This document shows positions 44,338 to 53,417 of a stretch of DNA of 64,000 nucleotides, in pieces. The notes beneath the pieces are model-generated. The model was given only the letters and a program-made list of their open reading frames with translations, was not told where the DNA came from and did not search any database. Position numbers and translations under genes: made by a program. How positions within the stretch are numbered: the first letter of the stretch is position 1; the number at the start of each line of letters is the position of its first letter. The stretch is from Planctomycetota bacterium. GTDB taxonomy: Bacteria > Planctomycetota > Brocadiia > Brocadiales > Brocadiaceae. The DNA is taken from NCBI GenBank assembly GCA_016188675.1, contig JACPHJ010000093.1, positions 78,696 to 142,695 on the forward strand. Reading direction: 5' to 3'.

Positions 44338-44411
44338 TGGAGCGGGTGAGGGGAATCGAACCCCCATACCCAGCTTGGGAAGCTGGTATTCTACCACTGA
44401 ATTACACCCGC
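44338..44411 (-). tRNA. tRNA-Gly (anticodon CCC)
   Basis: Reading the minus strand: acceptor GCGGGTG pairs perfectly with CACCCGC. The D arm is ATTCAGTGGTAGAAT, anticodon stem CCAGC/GCTGG with loop TTCCCAA, and T arm GGGGG-TTCGATT-CCCCT. The discriminator is U73 and the CCA is encoded (44338-44340). Anticodon CCC reads GGG. It lies just downstream of the radical SAM gene and ahead of the two membrane-protein genes, a typical integration neighbourhood, but I see no duplicated 3' end nearby. Confidence 0.95.
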
Positions 44412-44412
44412 T

Positions 44413-45438
44413 TTATATTTTTACGGTATGCAACTTCGACTTTTCTTTCAGTGCAGTCGAATGATTATTAACAACGGATTTCGCCGCTTTACAGAGAGCG
44501 CCTTGATACGTGCCTCTGCGTTCCAACTCTCGCGTTATCCCTGCCGTAATCTCTGCCTTGCTGGCCTTCCATATCGGCGAGATAAGGAAATTGCCATGCG
44601 TGTCGCCAACGAGTCTTTGTATAGTGACATCCGACGGAATACGCTCTAAAAAATCAGCGGCAAGCTGGATGTAGGCGTTCATATCCAGTGTCTGTATCTT
44701 GCCCCTAAAATACTCTTCAGCCAGTGCCGTATTTTTTGCCACATACAGGTGGTGAAGCTTGACACCCTGTATGCCCAATCCTGCCACGGCATCTGCCGTT
44801 TTCATCATATCTTCCCTCGTCTCGCCAGGTAATCCTAAGATAACATGAACACATATTCGGATGCAAGTTTTTTTTGTACGGGTTATAGCATCCAAAAATG
44901 CCTTGTAATCGTGTCCTCTGTTAACGTGCCTGAGGGTCTCATCATGTATGGATTGAAGCCCATACTCGATCCAGACGTGATATTTTTTTGTATAGCTATC
45001 GATGAGGCTTAAAATATCGTCCGTTACACAGTCGGGTCGCGTGCCGATAGAGATGCCTACAACGTCTTTATCCGCCAATGCCTCTTCATAACACGACCTT
45101 AACGTGTCAACGTCTGAATAGGTGTTCGTAAAGGACTGGAAATATGCGATAAATTTTTCCGCGCCGCATCTCTTCTTATGGAATGCCTTGCCCTTTTCAA
45201 TTTGCTCTTTTATGGTAATATGTGTTTCCTTAACATTCGGGCTAAAGCTTTCGTTGATACAATAAGTACATCCGCCCACTCCTACGCGTCCATCACGGTT
45301 GGGACAGGTAAAACCAGCATGAAGCGGAATCTTGTGCACCTTATAGGGGAACTGTTCCTTTAGATATTCACTAAAAGGGAAGAAACGATGTTTTAACAGA
45401 TATGGCTTTTGTTGAAGTGATGCTGATATATTAATCAT
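44413..45438 (-). CDS. Radical SAM protein, TIGR01212 (YhcC-like) family
   Basis: 341 residues. The iron-sulfur cysteines are in CPNRDGRVGVGGCTYC (C-x13-C-x2-C), the spacing special to this family. GLPGETREDMMKTA, SIGTRPDCV and IEYGLQSIHDETL are typical. The substrate is not settled; relatives of YhcC are thought to act on RNA or small metabolites. Length and motifs are complete. Its stop is immediately beside the tRNA-Gly gene. Confidence 0.9.
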   Translation of the reverse strand: MINISASLQQKPYLLKHRFFPFSEYLKEQFPYKVHKIPLHAGFTCPNRDGRVGVGGCTYCINESFSPNVKETHITIKEQIEKGKAFHKKRCGAEKFIAYFQSFTNTYSDVDTLRSCYEEALADKDVVGISIGTRPDCVTDDILSLIDSYTKKYHVWIEYGLQSIHDETLRHVNRGHDYKAFLDAITRTKKTCIRICVHVILGLPGETREDMMKTADAVAGLGIQGVKLHHLYVAKNTALAEEYFRGKIQTLDMNAYIQLAADFLERIPSDVTIQRLVGDTHGNFLISPIWKASKAEITAGITRELERRGTYQGALCKAAKSVVNNHSTALKEKSKLHTVKI

Positions 45439-45590
45439 GAAATTAATTTAACACGAATATAAGGATTTATCAAATACAAAACAAGTCAAAGGTTGAAATA
45501 GAACGTATGATTTTGTTACTATAAGGCCATAATCCGATCTCCTTTCTTACACGTTTTTTTTGTCTAATCTGTGGTTAAAGGGCTTAAAAC

Positions 45591-46487
45591 ATGCTTGATT
45601 ATATAAATAAATATCTTGCGCATATCGAACACGACAGAAATTTTTCATCACAAACCTTAAGGGCATATCGAAATGACCTGCATCAGTATCTTTCATTTCT
45701 GAATGCCGAGGGATGCAGTGGTTTTGGGGAAGTCACACGTTTATTACTGAGAAAATTTCTCGCCTTTCAAAAAAAACAGGCGTATTCCAAAACCACCATT
45801 GCCAGGAAATTCGTATCTATCAGGTCTTTTTACAAGTTTCTGTGTCGCGAGGGTGTATTGGAATTCAATCCCGTGGAGAGTATTCGAACGCCTAAACTGA
45901 ACAGAAACCTCCCGGAATTTATGAGTATCAATGAGACGGAGACACTCTTAAATGTTCCTGATGTAAACACCTTGTTGGGCATCAGGGACAGCGCCATGAT
46001 GGAAACCCTGTACAGTACTGGCATGCGGGTAAGTGAATTGGCAGGGCTTGACGTCTCTGATGTTGACTTCTCCGGTGGTCTCGTGAAAGTAAAGGGAAAG
46101 GGTAAAAAGGAACGATTGCTGCCCATCGGGAATCATGCATTAAATGCTATACAAACTTACTTGGACAAAAGGAATGCAGACACATCCGTGCGCATCTCAG
46201 GCAGGAATAGCAAGGCGCTTTTTTTTAATAATCGCGGGGGGCGTCTTACAGAACGCAGTGTTGCAAGGATGCTGGAAAAGTACGTAAAAAAGGCCGGGAT
46301 GAACTCAAAAATTTCCCCGCATACCTTCCGGCACAGCTTTGCAACGCACCTGTTAGACCGCGGCGCCGATTTGCGCTCCGTCCAGGAACTTCTGGGTCAT
46401 GCCAACCTTTCCACAACCCAAATTTATACCCATATAACAACAGAACGACTGAAAGAGGTATACAACAAGGCGCATCCCAGGGCGTGA
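45591..46487 (+). CDS. xerC: Tyrosine recombinase XerC/XerD
   Basis: 298 residues with the N-terminal core-binding domain (SSQTLRAYRNDLHQYLSFL) and the catalytic domain. The full active site is visible: Arg146 (GMRVSEL), Lys170, His244 and Arg247 (PHTFRHSFATHLL), His270 (LLGHANLSTTQ) and Tyr279. Length and motifs match chromosomal Xer recombinases that resolve chromosome dimers at dif. XerC is favoured over XerD by general likeness, but the assignment is not firm. There is no phage or integron gene beside it, so a housekeeping role is more likely than an integrase. Confidence 0.85.
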   Translation: MLDYINKYLAHIEHDRNFSSQTLRAYRNDLHQYLSFLNAEGCSGFGEVTRLLLRKFLAFQKKQAYSKTTIARKFVSIRSFYKFLCREGVLEFNPVESIRTPKLNRNLPEFMSINETETLLNVPDVNTLLGIRDSAMMETLYSTGMRVSELAGLDVSDVDFSGGLVKVKGKGKKERLLPIGNHALNAIQTYLDKRNADTSVRISGRNSKALFFNNRGGRLTERSVARMLEKYVKKAGMNSKISPHTFRHSFATHLLDRGADLRSVQELLGHANLSTTQIYTHITTERLKEVYNKAHPRA

Positions 46488-46573
46488 AATTTATTATTGA
46501 AGTGGTTTGCGTGATTACGGATTTCGTCATAAGTTAAATAAGGCGCTTTTATATTATTTTCATTTGGCATATT

Positions 46574-46948
46574 TTACGCGTCTTTTAGCATTTTGATTAA
46601 TTTCTCAAGGTTTTCTTCCGATACCTTTTGCCCTCGCAGAGTTCTAAAAAGTATTGGTAGTTTATCCGCTATTTTCGCTTTTGCCATGATATCTTCCGGA
46701 ATTCTTCCTGTTTCTGCTGCTGCCAAATCAAAAAACGTATACCAATCATCCGAACCTTTCTTGATTTTGAGATAACCGGCATATTCCTCAAGTTTTTCTT
46801 TGCTTTGGGGTGGTGGTAGTAACCCTCGTTCTAATTTACTTATATTGCCAGCGTCCAATCCATTTTCGATACAAAACTGCCTAAGGGTTTTTCTATTAGC
46901 TATCCTGCGTGCCTTAGAAAATTCACCAAATAATTTTTTCTCTTCCAT
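46574..46948 (-). CDS. XRE-family HTH regulator
   Basis: 124 residues. The helix-turn-helix is TLRQFCIENGLDAGNISKLERGLLPPP (residues ~21-48), followed by a helical tail with LPILFRTLRGQKVSEENLEKLIKML. The tail resembles antitoxin-like XRE proteins, but no toxin gene is adjacent. It is divergent from the KAP NTPase gene, and two overlapping inverted repeats at 46973-47010 between them are probably its operators, so it likely represses itself and perhaps the NTPase. Confidence 0.8.
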   Translation of the reverse strand: MEEKKLFGEFSKARRIANRKTLRQFCIENGLDAGNISKLERGLLPPPQSKEKLEEYAGYLKIKKGSDDWYTFFDLAAAETGRIPEDIMAKAKIADKLPILFRTLRGQKVSEENLEKLIKMLKDA

Positions 46949-46972
46949 TTTTTCCTTTCTCCCTCCTTTCGC

Positions 46973-47010
46973 GTTGTATTAATTATACAATGTTGTAACT
47001 AAAATACAAC
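46973..47010. promoter_or_regulatory. Double operator of the XRE regulator
   Basis: GTTGTAT-5-ATACAA and GTTGTA-5-ATACAAC follow each other directly. Both are inverted repeats of the same half-site TTGTAT. The pair lies 25 bases upstream of the regulator start, a standard autoregulation site. Confidence 0.65.
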
Positions 47011-47162
47011 GTATTTTTAAGAATACCGAGAAAATGTTACGCCCGGCGTGTTCTGGCAACTTATTTAAGTCGTTGACTATAATTAAAATCCCTTGACAGT
47101 TTAATGGTATTGGTCAATAATTTAACCAGTATTTGTATTCCAGTCACACAAAGGAATAAAGA

Positions 47163-49337
47163 ATGTTCAAACCAGATCAGCCAATCCAGTCTAGCAAAGA
47201 TGATATCCTAGGCAGAAAATCATTCGCACAATCGCTTAGAAATGCTATTCTTAATTACAAAGAAAAAGACAGTATTGTAATCGGGCTTTTTGGTGCATGG
47301 GGTTCTGGAAAAACTTCGATAATCAATATGGCTATAGAGCATATTGATTATGCTTACAATCAGAAAATAAACGTGAACAAACCTATAATTATAAAATTTA
47401 ACCCATGGAACTTCTCTGATCAAAATCAACTAATTACTCAATTTTTTAAACAATTATCAATCACCTTGAAACGAAATGACTACGCAAGTGATGTTAAAAG
47501 CATTGGAGAAAAAATAGAAACCTATGCTAAGTTTTTTGAACCACTAAGATTGATTCCTGTAGTCGGCCAATACATTGGAATTTTTAAAGATGTTACAGAA
47601 AATACTGGTGGTGCTTTAAAAAGTTGGGGTGATCTCAAAGAGAATAATTTAGATAGCATCCGTGGAGAATTAAACGATTTATTAGCTAAACAGTCTCATA
47701 AAATTATTGTCATCATTGATGATATTGATCGCCTAAACAATACTGAGATTCGGCAGATTTTTCAATTGATAAAATCATTGGGTGATTTTCCCAATACAAT
47801 TTATTTACTGGCTTTTGACAAAAATGTGGTCATAAATGCATTACAAAAGGTACAAGAAGGCTTTGGCTCAGAATATTTGGAGAAAATAGTACAAGTTCCT
47901 TTTGACATACCGCTCATTTCGAAGCAAGAAGTAGAAGGTTTATTATTTAACCAACTTGATGAATTGATCAAGGATATACCAGAAGAGAAATGGGATAAGA
48001 CATATTGGGGTAATCTTTATCACAGTGGTCTTAAATACTTTTTTGAAAATATTAGAGATGTTACCCGTTATATTAACTCACTTAGGTTCAATTTCGGCCT
48101 TGTGAAAGGCGAGGTAAATCCAATCGATTTCCTAGCTATAACTGCAATTCAAGTTTTTATTCCTGAAGTTTATGATGGCATAAGAGACAATAAAAATATT
48201 TTTTCCGGTGTGTTTGGTACAAGCTACGATGGTTCTAGTGCTTCAAAAGAATATATACAAGGACGTTGCGACGAAATAATCAAAAGTACGAGTAAATATC
48301 CTTTAGAAATATTAAAAGAACTTTTAGTAAAGTTATTTCCTAAGCTTGAAAGCATTTATGGTAATTTTACCTATAATTATATCCATATGGATATCTGGAG
48401 AAAAGATGGCCGAATATGCACCCCTGATATTTTTGACAGATTTTTTAGCCTTTCTATCCCAAAGGGAGAAATTTCGCAGGGGGAAATCGATACAATTTTA
48501 TCACTTGCAAATAATCCCAGTGCCTTTACAGAGGCTTTGCTAAAACTTAATGAAGATGGAAGAATAATAAGATTTTTGGAACGAATGGAGGATTACACAC
48601 AAAAAGATATTCCTGAAGAAAACATAGAGAATATAATTATCGTTTTGATGGATATTGGTGATTTGTTTCCTGAAGGTGATGCAGGTTTTTTTGGTATAAA
48701 TACTCCTATGAGAATTCTTCGTTTATTCTATCAATTAAGCCATCGTTTTGATAGCAAGGAAAAAAGATTTAATATCTTTAAAAATGCAATTGAAAAAACT
48801 ACAAAGAGTTTGTACACCGTTGTTAACGAAGTAAGTGTGCAGGGACAACAGCACGGCAAATATGACCCAAATAAGGAGCCTACACCTGAAGAGAAACAAA
48901 CAGTAGCGCCTATGCAACTTGAACAATTAGAAAAACTTGCTTGTAATAAAATTGAGATTTGGGCAGAAAATGGTCGTTTATCAAAACACATACATTTACC
49001 CTATATTCTTTTTAGATGGAAAAGATGGGGAAACAAAGAACAAATAAATGAGTTTGTAGACTTCATGATACAAGATGATGATGGATTAATTAATTTTATT
49101 ACGAGTTTCTTAAGTAAGACAAAAAGTCATGGTATGTCAGATTACGTTATAAAAATAAATTGGCAAATTCCTCTTGAGAGTATTAAGGAATTTGTGGACT
49201 TAAAGCGAATAGAACCAAGAATAAGAAATATATTTTCTTCTTCTGGATTTAAGGAATTGGATGATAATGACAAAAGAAAGCTAGCCATAAAGACATTCAT
49301 AGATACCATTGATGGGAAAATAGAGAATAACTTTTAA
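47163..49337 (+). CDS. KAP-family P-loop NTPase
   Basis: 724 residues. Walker A is GLFGAWGSGKTS (about 41-52), with the family-specific IIKFNPWNFSDQNQLITQFF and Walker B KIIVIIDDIDRLNNTEIRQIF (about 180). YLLAFDKNVVINAL completes the KAP core. The membrane helices inserted in many KAP proteins are not evident, so this is a soluble type. The C-terminal ~330 residues are unrecognised. KAP NTPases are widespread in accessory regions and several take part in phage exclusion. The divergent XRE regulator with operators supports a switchable stress or defence unit. Confidence 0.85.
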   Translation: MFKPDQPIQSSKDDILGRKSFAQSLRNAILNYKEKDSIVIGLFGAWGSGKTSIINMAIEHIDYAYNQKINVNKPIIIKFNPWNFSDQNQLITQFFKQLSITLKRNDYASDVKSIGEKIETYAKFFEPLRLIPVVGQYIGIFKDVTENTGGALKSWGDLKENNLDSIRGELNDLLAKQSHKIIVIIDDIDRLNNTEIRQIFQLIKSLGDFPNTIYLLAFDKNVVINALQKVQEGFGSEYLEKIVQVPFDIPLISKQEVEGLLFNQLDELIKDIPEEKWDKTYWGNLYHSGLKYFFENIRDVTRYINSLRFNFGLVKGEVNPIDFLAITAIQVFIPEVYDGIRDNKNIFSGVFGTSYDGSSASKEYIQGRCDEIIKSTSKYPLEILKELLVKLFPKLESIYGNFTYNYIHMDIWRKDGRICTPDIFDRFFSLSIPKGEISQGEIDTILSLANNPSAFTEALLKLNEDGRIIRFLERMEDYTQKDIPEENIENIIIVLMDIGDLFPEGDAGFFGINTPMRILRLFYQLSHRFDSKEKRFNIFKNAIEKTTKSLYTVVNEVSVQGQQHGKYDPNKEPTPEEKQTVAPMQLEQLEKLACNKIEIWAENGRLSKHIHLPYILFRWKRWGNKEQINEFVDFMIQDDDGLINFITSFLSKTKSHGMSDYVIKINWQIPLESIKEFVDLKRIEPRIRNIFSSSGFKELDDNDKRKLAIKTFIDTIDGKIENNF

Positions 49338-49361
49338 AATACATCTTTTAACAAAGGAAAT

Positions 49362-49427
49362 ATGGAGAAAGCGTTGGAAGGTCTCTGGAAATTTCTTGAA
49401 GCTAAAGGTATCAAAAGCTCGTGGTAG
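49362..49427 (+). CDS. 21-residue ORF, possibly a remnant
   Basis: ATG preceded by AAAGGAAA encodes MEKALEGLWKFLEAKGIKSS plus W, and its stop abuts the ATG at 49428. It may be a leader ORF or the tail of a lost gene. No match is recognised. Confidence 0.25.
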   Translation: MEKALEGLWKFLEAKGIKSSW

Positions 49428-51392
49428 ATGGCAACAAAAAACAAAACAGATAATGTGATGAACCAGTTTTTTCCAATCAAAACCACCCGAATTTTCCTGC
49501 CCATCGTGTTATCCCTGATTTCATTTCTTGTGTACCTGAATACCCTTCACCATCAATTTGTGTTCGATGACTTCAGGGTCATTACGAACAATCCATATAT
49601 AAAGGACTGGAAATATTTTCCAGCGCTTTTTAACCGCGACTATTTCAAAATTTTTGGGGAACTCAGCTACCGCCCGCTTGTTACCCTGTCCTATTTTATA
49701 GATTATTCAATTTGGCATCTCAACCCATTCGGGTTTCACCTGACAAATCTACTCATTCATACAGGCAATGCCTTATTGGTATATTTTTTTACGTTCAGAA
49801 TACTCCACCACCTTAAGCTTGCCGCGATAACCGCTTTATTTTTCAGTGTCCATCCCATACTTACTGAGACCGTAAATTCTGTAGGTTTCCGGGAAGATCT
49901 GCTGTGCGCTACTTTTTTTCTGCTCGCTCTGTTCTTTTACGTAAAACTCTACACGTCAAAATATAAAAAATGCTGCTTCGCCGCTTCGCTCCTTGCATAT
50001 TCTTTTTCATTGTTTTCAAAGGAAATGGCCATTTCACTGCCACTCATAATTTTTTTCTTGGATCGGCTTCTTTTGCAATCAAAGAGTGTAGCTTTCCACC
50101 CCCACCTTAATCCTCCCCCATCGAGGGGGAGGAATTCTGGTAACCTACCAATTCCTGCTCATCGAAAGGAATCGGTACATTTTTCACCCGCACCTTGTGG
50201 GAGGGGGTTAGGGGGAGTGAATTCCGAATTTGCGCTTAAGACCGACCTGAAAACAAGAATTCTGAGATATTACTCTGGATATATTGTGATCGGTGTCGGA
50301 TATATGCTCCACAGACTGGTATTCTTTAAAAGTACCATCGAACACGTGGCTTATCCCGGAAACAGTCTGACAACAAATTTCCTTACCATGACAAAGGTCA
50401 TTGCCTCTTATGTTAAACTGTGGTTTTTACCTGTCATCCTTAATCCAGACTATCATGTAACCTTTGAAACTACCGGCATCAAACTTCCTTTTCTCTTATC
50501 AGTTGCCTTGTTGATTTGTGTCGTAGTAATTACCTTAAGGCTCTGTAAGAAAGAAAAGGAAATAACTTTCTCTATACTATGGACGTTCATTACGCTGATA
50601 CCGGTTATGAATGTTATACCGATTGGGAATATCATGGCGGAAAGGTATTTGTATATCCCTTCGTTGGGTTTTTGCCTGTTTCTGGGAATACTTATTCTCA
50701 GGATACCCCCACATACCCTTCATCTATACCGCAACATAGCCACGACCAAATTAACCACCCCTCTTTCCCCTCCTTTGCAAGGCGGGGATGAAGGGGAGGT
50801 CAAAAATCTTGCTAAAAAAAGAATTTTTAACAGAGTAATACTATACCGTTTTCTTGCAAAGTTTTGTTTCATCGGTTTATTCATTTTTTATTTTATATTT
50901 ACCATAAAACAGAATAGATTTTGGTATGATGAGCAGACGCTGTGGAGTCGCACTGTTTCAGATACGTCTTGCAGCTTCAATGCGCATAACAATCTGGGAA
51001 AGGAATACTTTCAAAAAGGGCTGGTTGATAAGGCCATCGAAGAATATACTATTGCCTTATCGAAGGCATCAGAAGTACAATATAAATACCCGACGGCGCA
51101 TTACAATCTTGGCGTTGCTTATGATGAAAAAAGCATGTACGAGGCTGCCATTCGGGAATATAAAAATGCCCTGCATATCGATCCTAAAAATAGCGATACC
51201 CATAATAATTTGGCAATCGCGCTTTTTAAGAATGGAAAGGTTGATCTGGCGATTGAAGAATTTCGTACAGCAATCACACATGACCCGGATAATCCAACCT
51301 ATCACGATAATCTGGCAAAATTATATTACAGAAGCAATATGCCAGGCGAGGCAAAGGCCGAACAGGAACTGGCAAACCGGTTAAAACATTAA
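49428..51392 (+). CDS. Multi-pass membrane glycosyltransferase-like protein with TPR tail
   Basis: 654 residues. About ten membrane helices with FVFDDFRVITNNPYIKDW and FRPLVT-like SYRPLVTLSYFIDY mark the TMTC/PMT-like family of lipid-linked-sugar-dependent transferases. Two to three TPR units fill the last ~150 residues (AHNNLGKEYFQKGLVDKAIEEY, AHYNLGVAYDEKSMYEAAIREY, THNNLAIALFKNGKVDLAIEEF). Two stretches are translated palindromic repeats: residues ~223-265 (HPHLNPPPSRGR...PAPCGRGLGG) and ~443-458 (PLSPPLQGGDEGE). Both keep the frame and fall in loops. The true start may be Met11. Confidence 0.85.
   Translation: MATKNKTDNVMNQFFPIKTTRIFLPIVLSLISFLVYLNTLHHQFVFDDFRVITNNPYIKDWKYFPALFNRDYFKIFGELSYRPLVTLSYFIDYSIWHLNPFGFHLTNLLIHTGNALLVYFFTFRILHHLKLAAITALFFSVHPILTETVNSVGFREDLLCATFFLLALFFYVKLYTSKYKKCCFAASLLAYSFSLFSKEMAISLPLIIFFLDRLLLQSKSVAFHPHLNPPPSRGRNSGNLPIPAHRKESVHFSPAPCGRGLGGVNSEFALKTDLKTRILRYYSGYIVIGVGYMLHRLVFFKSTIEHVAYPGNSLTTNFLTMTKVIASYVKLWFLPVILNPDYHVTFETTGIKLPFLLSVALLICVVVITLRLCKKEKEITFSILWTFITLIPVMNVIPIGNIMAERYLYIPSLGFCLFLGILILRIPPHTLHLYRNIATTKLTTPLSPPLQGGDEGEVKNLAKKRIFNRVILYRFLAKFCFIGLFIFYFIFTIKQNRFWYDEQTLWSRTVSDTSCSFNAHNNLGKEYFQKGLVDKAIEEYTIALSKASEVQYKYPTAHYNLGVAYDEKSMYEAAIREYKNALHIDPKNSDTHNNLAIALFKNGKVDLAIEEFRTAITHDPDNPTYHDNLAKLYYRSNMPGEAKAEQELANRLKH
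50093..50219. repeat. Palindromic interspersed repeat, copy 6 (inside a CDS)
   Basis: CCCCCACCTTAATCCTCCCCC/GAGGGGGAGG and CACCCGCACCTT/GGGAGGGGGTTAGGGGG, in frame within the membrane glycosyltransferase gene. It encodes a Pro/Gly/Arg-rich insert. Confidence 0.75.
50756..50801. repeat. Palindromic interspersed repeat, copy 7 (inside a CDS)
   Basis: CCCCTCTTTCCCCTCCTTTG with GGCGGGGATGAAGGGGAGG, in frame in the same gene. It encodes PLSPPLQGGDEGE. Confidence 0.75.
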
Positions 51393-51478
51393 GTTTTTGA
51401 AAACAGGCTAACGTCAAGATAGTGTGCTTGGATTTAACGTATAGGATTTCAATCTTTTTTAATCATACGATTGACAAA

Positions 51479-51549
51479 CACACCCCGGCCCCTCTCGAGA
51501 GGGGCATTTGAGAAGTCCCCTCTTGGGAGGGGGTTGCGGGAGGTGGGTA
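51479..51549. repeat. Palindromic interspersed repeat, copy 8
   Basis: CACACCCCGGCCCCTCTCGAGAGGGG and AGTCCCCTCTTGGGAGGGGG. It accounts for the start of an open frame at 51471-51689, which I do not accept as a gene in its full length. Confidence 0.7.
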
Positions 51550-51762
51550 AAAAACAAACTTGTTCTTGTATACACGGGAAGTTATTGGATTTATCTTTTA
51601 AACCCCAGCCTAATTTAAAAGATGAAACTACGATTTATGATAAGGATTGGAATACCAAGGGATATGGAAAGGTGCAGAAACCTGAGTAATCAAAATTGAA
51701 TCCCAATGTTGCTTCTTATCATGTTGTAAATAATAAGCAATCCTCTCTTGAGTATAGTCGAG

Positions 51763-51876
51763 GAGTTTAAAGGAACGTCGGCGCTGGAAAGACAGATTGA
51801 CCAAATGGTTTACAAACTTCACAAGCTAACCTCTGGAGAATTAAAAAGGAAAGAAAAAATCTCCAGTCTTAAATAA
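51763..51876 (+). pseudogene. C-terminal remnant of a restriction/methylase-type protein
   Basis: A 37-codon open tail encodes EFKGTSALERQIDQMVYKLH, then KLTSGELKRKEK. The ALERQIDQMVYKLY-LT pattern is the usual end of type IIG restriction or PglX-like adenine methylases. Nothing upstream continues it. Bases 51393-51905 otherwise hold a palindromic repeat and another short protein-like tail (IYDKDWNTKGYGKVQKPE, ending 51689), so the region is a gene graveyard. Confidence 0.5.
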
Positions 51877-51905
51877 GTATTAAAAGTGACGGAAAAAGCA
51901 ACGCT

Positions 51906-53339
51906 ATGAAGATACTTCTCATTAACCCACCCCTGTATGACCAGCGCAAATATGGCAAGCCTTTTATATTGCCTTACGGGCCGCCCCTGGGAATTGCTTA
52001 TTTGGCTTCCACCTTAGAGAAACATGGATTCGATGTAAAGGCAATCGACATGTTCGATTACTCATGGGATAAGGTCAGACAAACACTGGAAAAAGAACTC
52101 CCCGATGTCGTTGGCATTACCTGCCTGACAGAACAGCGGGCAAGCCCATTGACGGTGGCAAAACTTTCTAAAACAGTGAACAAAGATTGTATCGTTATTG
52201 TGGGCGGCATTCATCCTACCATCATGTACGAACAGGTGCTTGAACACTGGCCTGTAGACATTGTCGTACTTGGAGAAGGCGAAGAAACAACAAAAGAACT
52301 GATGATATGTTTGAAGGGAAAAAAGGTTTTGGGAGATGTCCACGGAATAGCGTATAAACATCAGGGCAAGATTATAAAAACTCCACCACGCCAACTGGTC
52401 CACAACATGGACGATATACCGTTTCCTGCATATAAATATTTCGACTTTAACAGGTACACCGGAGGATACGAAATACTTAAAGGCACCTGGAAGGGTAAAC
52501 AATTGGAAAGGCTGAGATTTGTCCCGATTATTTCCACGCGCGGATGTGTAGGGAGTTGCCAGTTTTGTTCAACCCCATTTTTCTGGCAAAAATGGAGGAC
52601 CAGATCCGCAAAAAACGTCGTGGACGAGATGGAGCTTCTGGCCAAAAATTTTGGGTGCGGATTCTTCAATTTTGCGGATGATATCTTTACCGTCAATAAG
52701 AACCGGGTTGTTGACCTTTGCAAAGAAATCATAGATAGAAAATTGGACATCGTTTGGGACTGCGAAACCCGCGTGAATTTTATCTGGGAGGACATGCTTG
52801 AATGGATGATCCGGGCAGGATGTTACTGTATTTCTTTTGGTGTCGAATCAGCCTCTGAGATGGTGCTCAAGGCCATTAAAAAAAAGACCACCCCCGATCA
52901 GATTGCACATGCCTTCAGGCTTTCAAAACAGATGGGCATGAAGACCAAGATGCTTCTGATGGTGGGCAATCCGGGCGAAGACGATCATACTGTGCAAGAT
53001 ACGGTAAGAATGATTGAAATGGTACGTCCCGACTTTATTTCGGTTTCAGAGGCCATGGTGTTTCCTGGCACTGAGCTTTATGAACTGGCAAAACAAAAAG
53101 GCTTGGTAACGGACGATTACTGGCTTACCGCCCGCCCGGCGCCATACTTCACGGTTGATAATAAACTTGAAAAACTCCTGGAATGGAGTAATCGCATCAT
53201 GTCCGCGAATGCAGGTGTTGTCGGAAAGGGGTTAAGGAAGTTCCGAAGTATGCTGGAGCGAAAAACGGGCATACGCATTACCAGCGAGGGAATAGAGTAT
53301 CGGAAAGAAGGGTTGGTCAAAAGTATCTTGAAATGGTGA
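51906..53339 (+). CDS. B12-binding-domain radical SAM protein
   Basis: 477 residues. The N-terminal cobalamin-binding-like domain has ILLINPPL, GPPLGIAYLASTLEKHG and VVGGIHPT. The radical SAM domain has the cysteines in TRGCVGSCQFCSTP (CxxxCxxC, about residues 213-220), then FADDIFTVNK, SFGVESASE and MVGNPGEDDHTV. Such proteins do methyl transfers or other radical steps in hopanoid, antibiotic, bacteriochlorophyll and lipid pathways; the substrate here is unknown. It is a single gene with its own upstream gap and no recognisable pathway neighbours. Confidence 0.9.
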   Translation: MKILLINPPLYDQRKYGKPFILPYGPPLGIAYLASTLEKHGFDVKAIDMFDYSWDKVRQTLEKELPDVVGITCLTEQRASPLTVAKLSKTVNKDCIVIVGGIHPTIMYEQVLEHWPVDIVVLGEGEETTKELMICLKGKKVLGDVHGIAYKHQGKIIKTPPRQLVHNMDDIPFPAYKYFDFNRYTGGYEILKGTWKGKQLERLRFVPIISTRGCVGSCQFCSTPFFWQKWRTRSAKNVVDEMELLAKNFGCGFFNFADDIFTVNKNRVVDLCKEIIDRKLDIVWDCETRVNFIWEDMLEWMIRAGCYCISFGVESASEMVLKAIKKKTTPDQIAHAFRLSKQMGMKTKMLLMVGNPGEDDHTVQDTVRMIEMVRPDFISVSEAMVFPGTELYELAKQKGLVTDDYWLTARPAPYFTVDNKLEKLLEWSNRIMSANAGVVGKGLRKFRSMLERKTGIRITSEGIEYRKEGLVKSILKW

Positions 53340-53417
53340 TTTACCTTGACAAAGGTTTACACCATATCTAGAATTACTCACCTAACTCCCCTGGAAGTTG
53401 TTTTCCATTAATTCGTT

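Noticed and set aside
45591..46487. Integron or phage integrase next to the tRNA
   Set aside because: Length and motifs are those of housekeeping Xer recombinases. No attachment duplication of the tRNA end, attC sites or phage genes are seen.
51471..51689. 72-residue ORF after the TPR protein
   Set aside because: Its first half is a translated palindromic repeat (PLSRGAFEKSPLGRG). Only the last ~20 codons look protein-like, probably a remnant.
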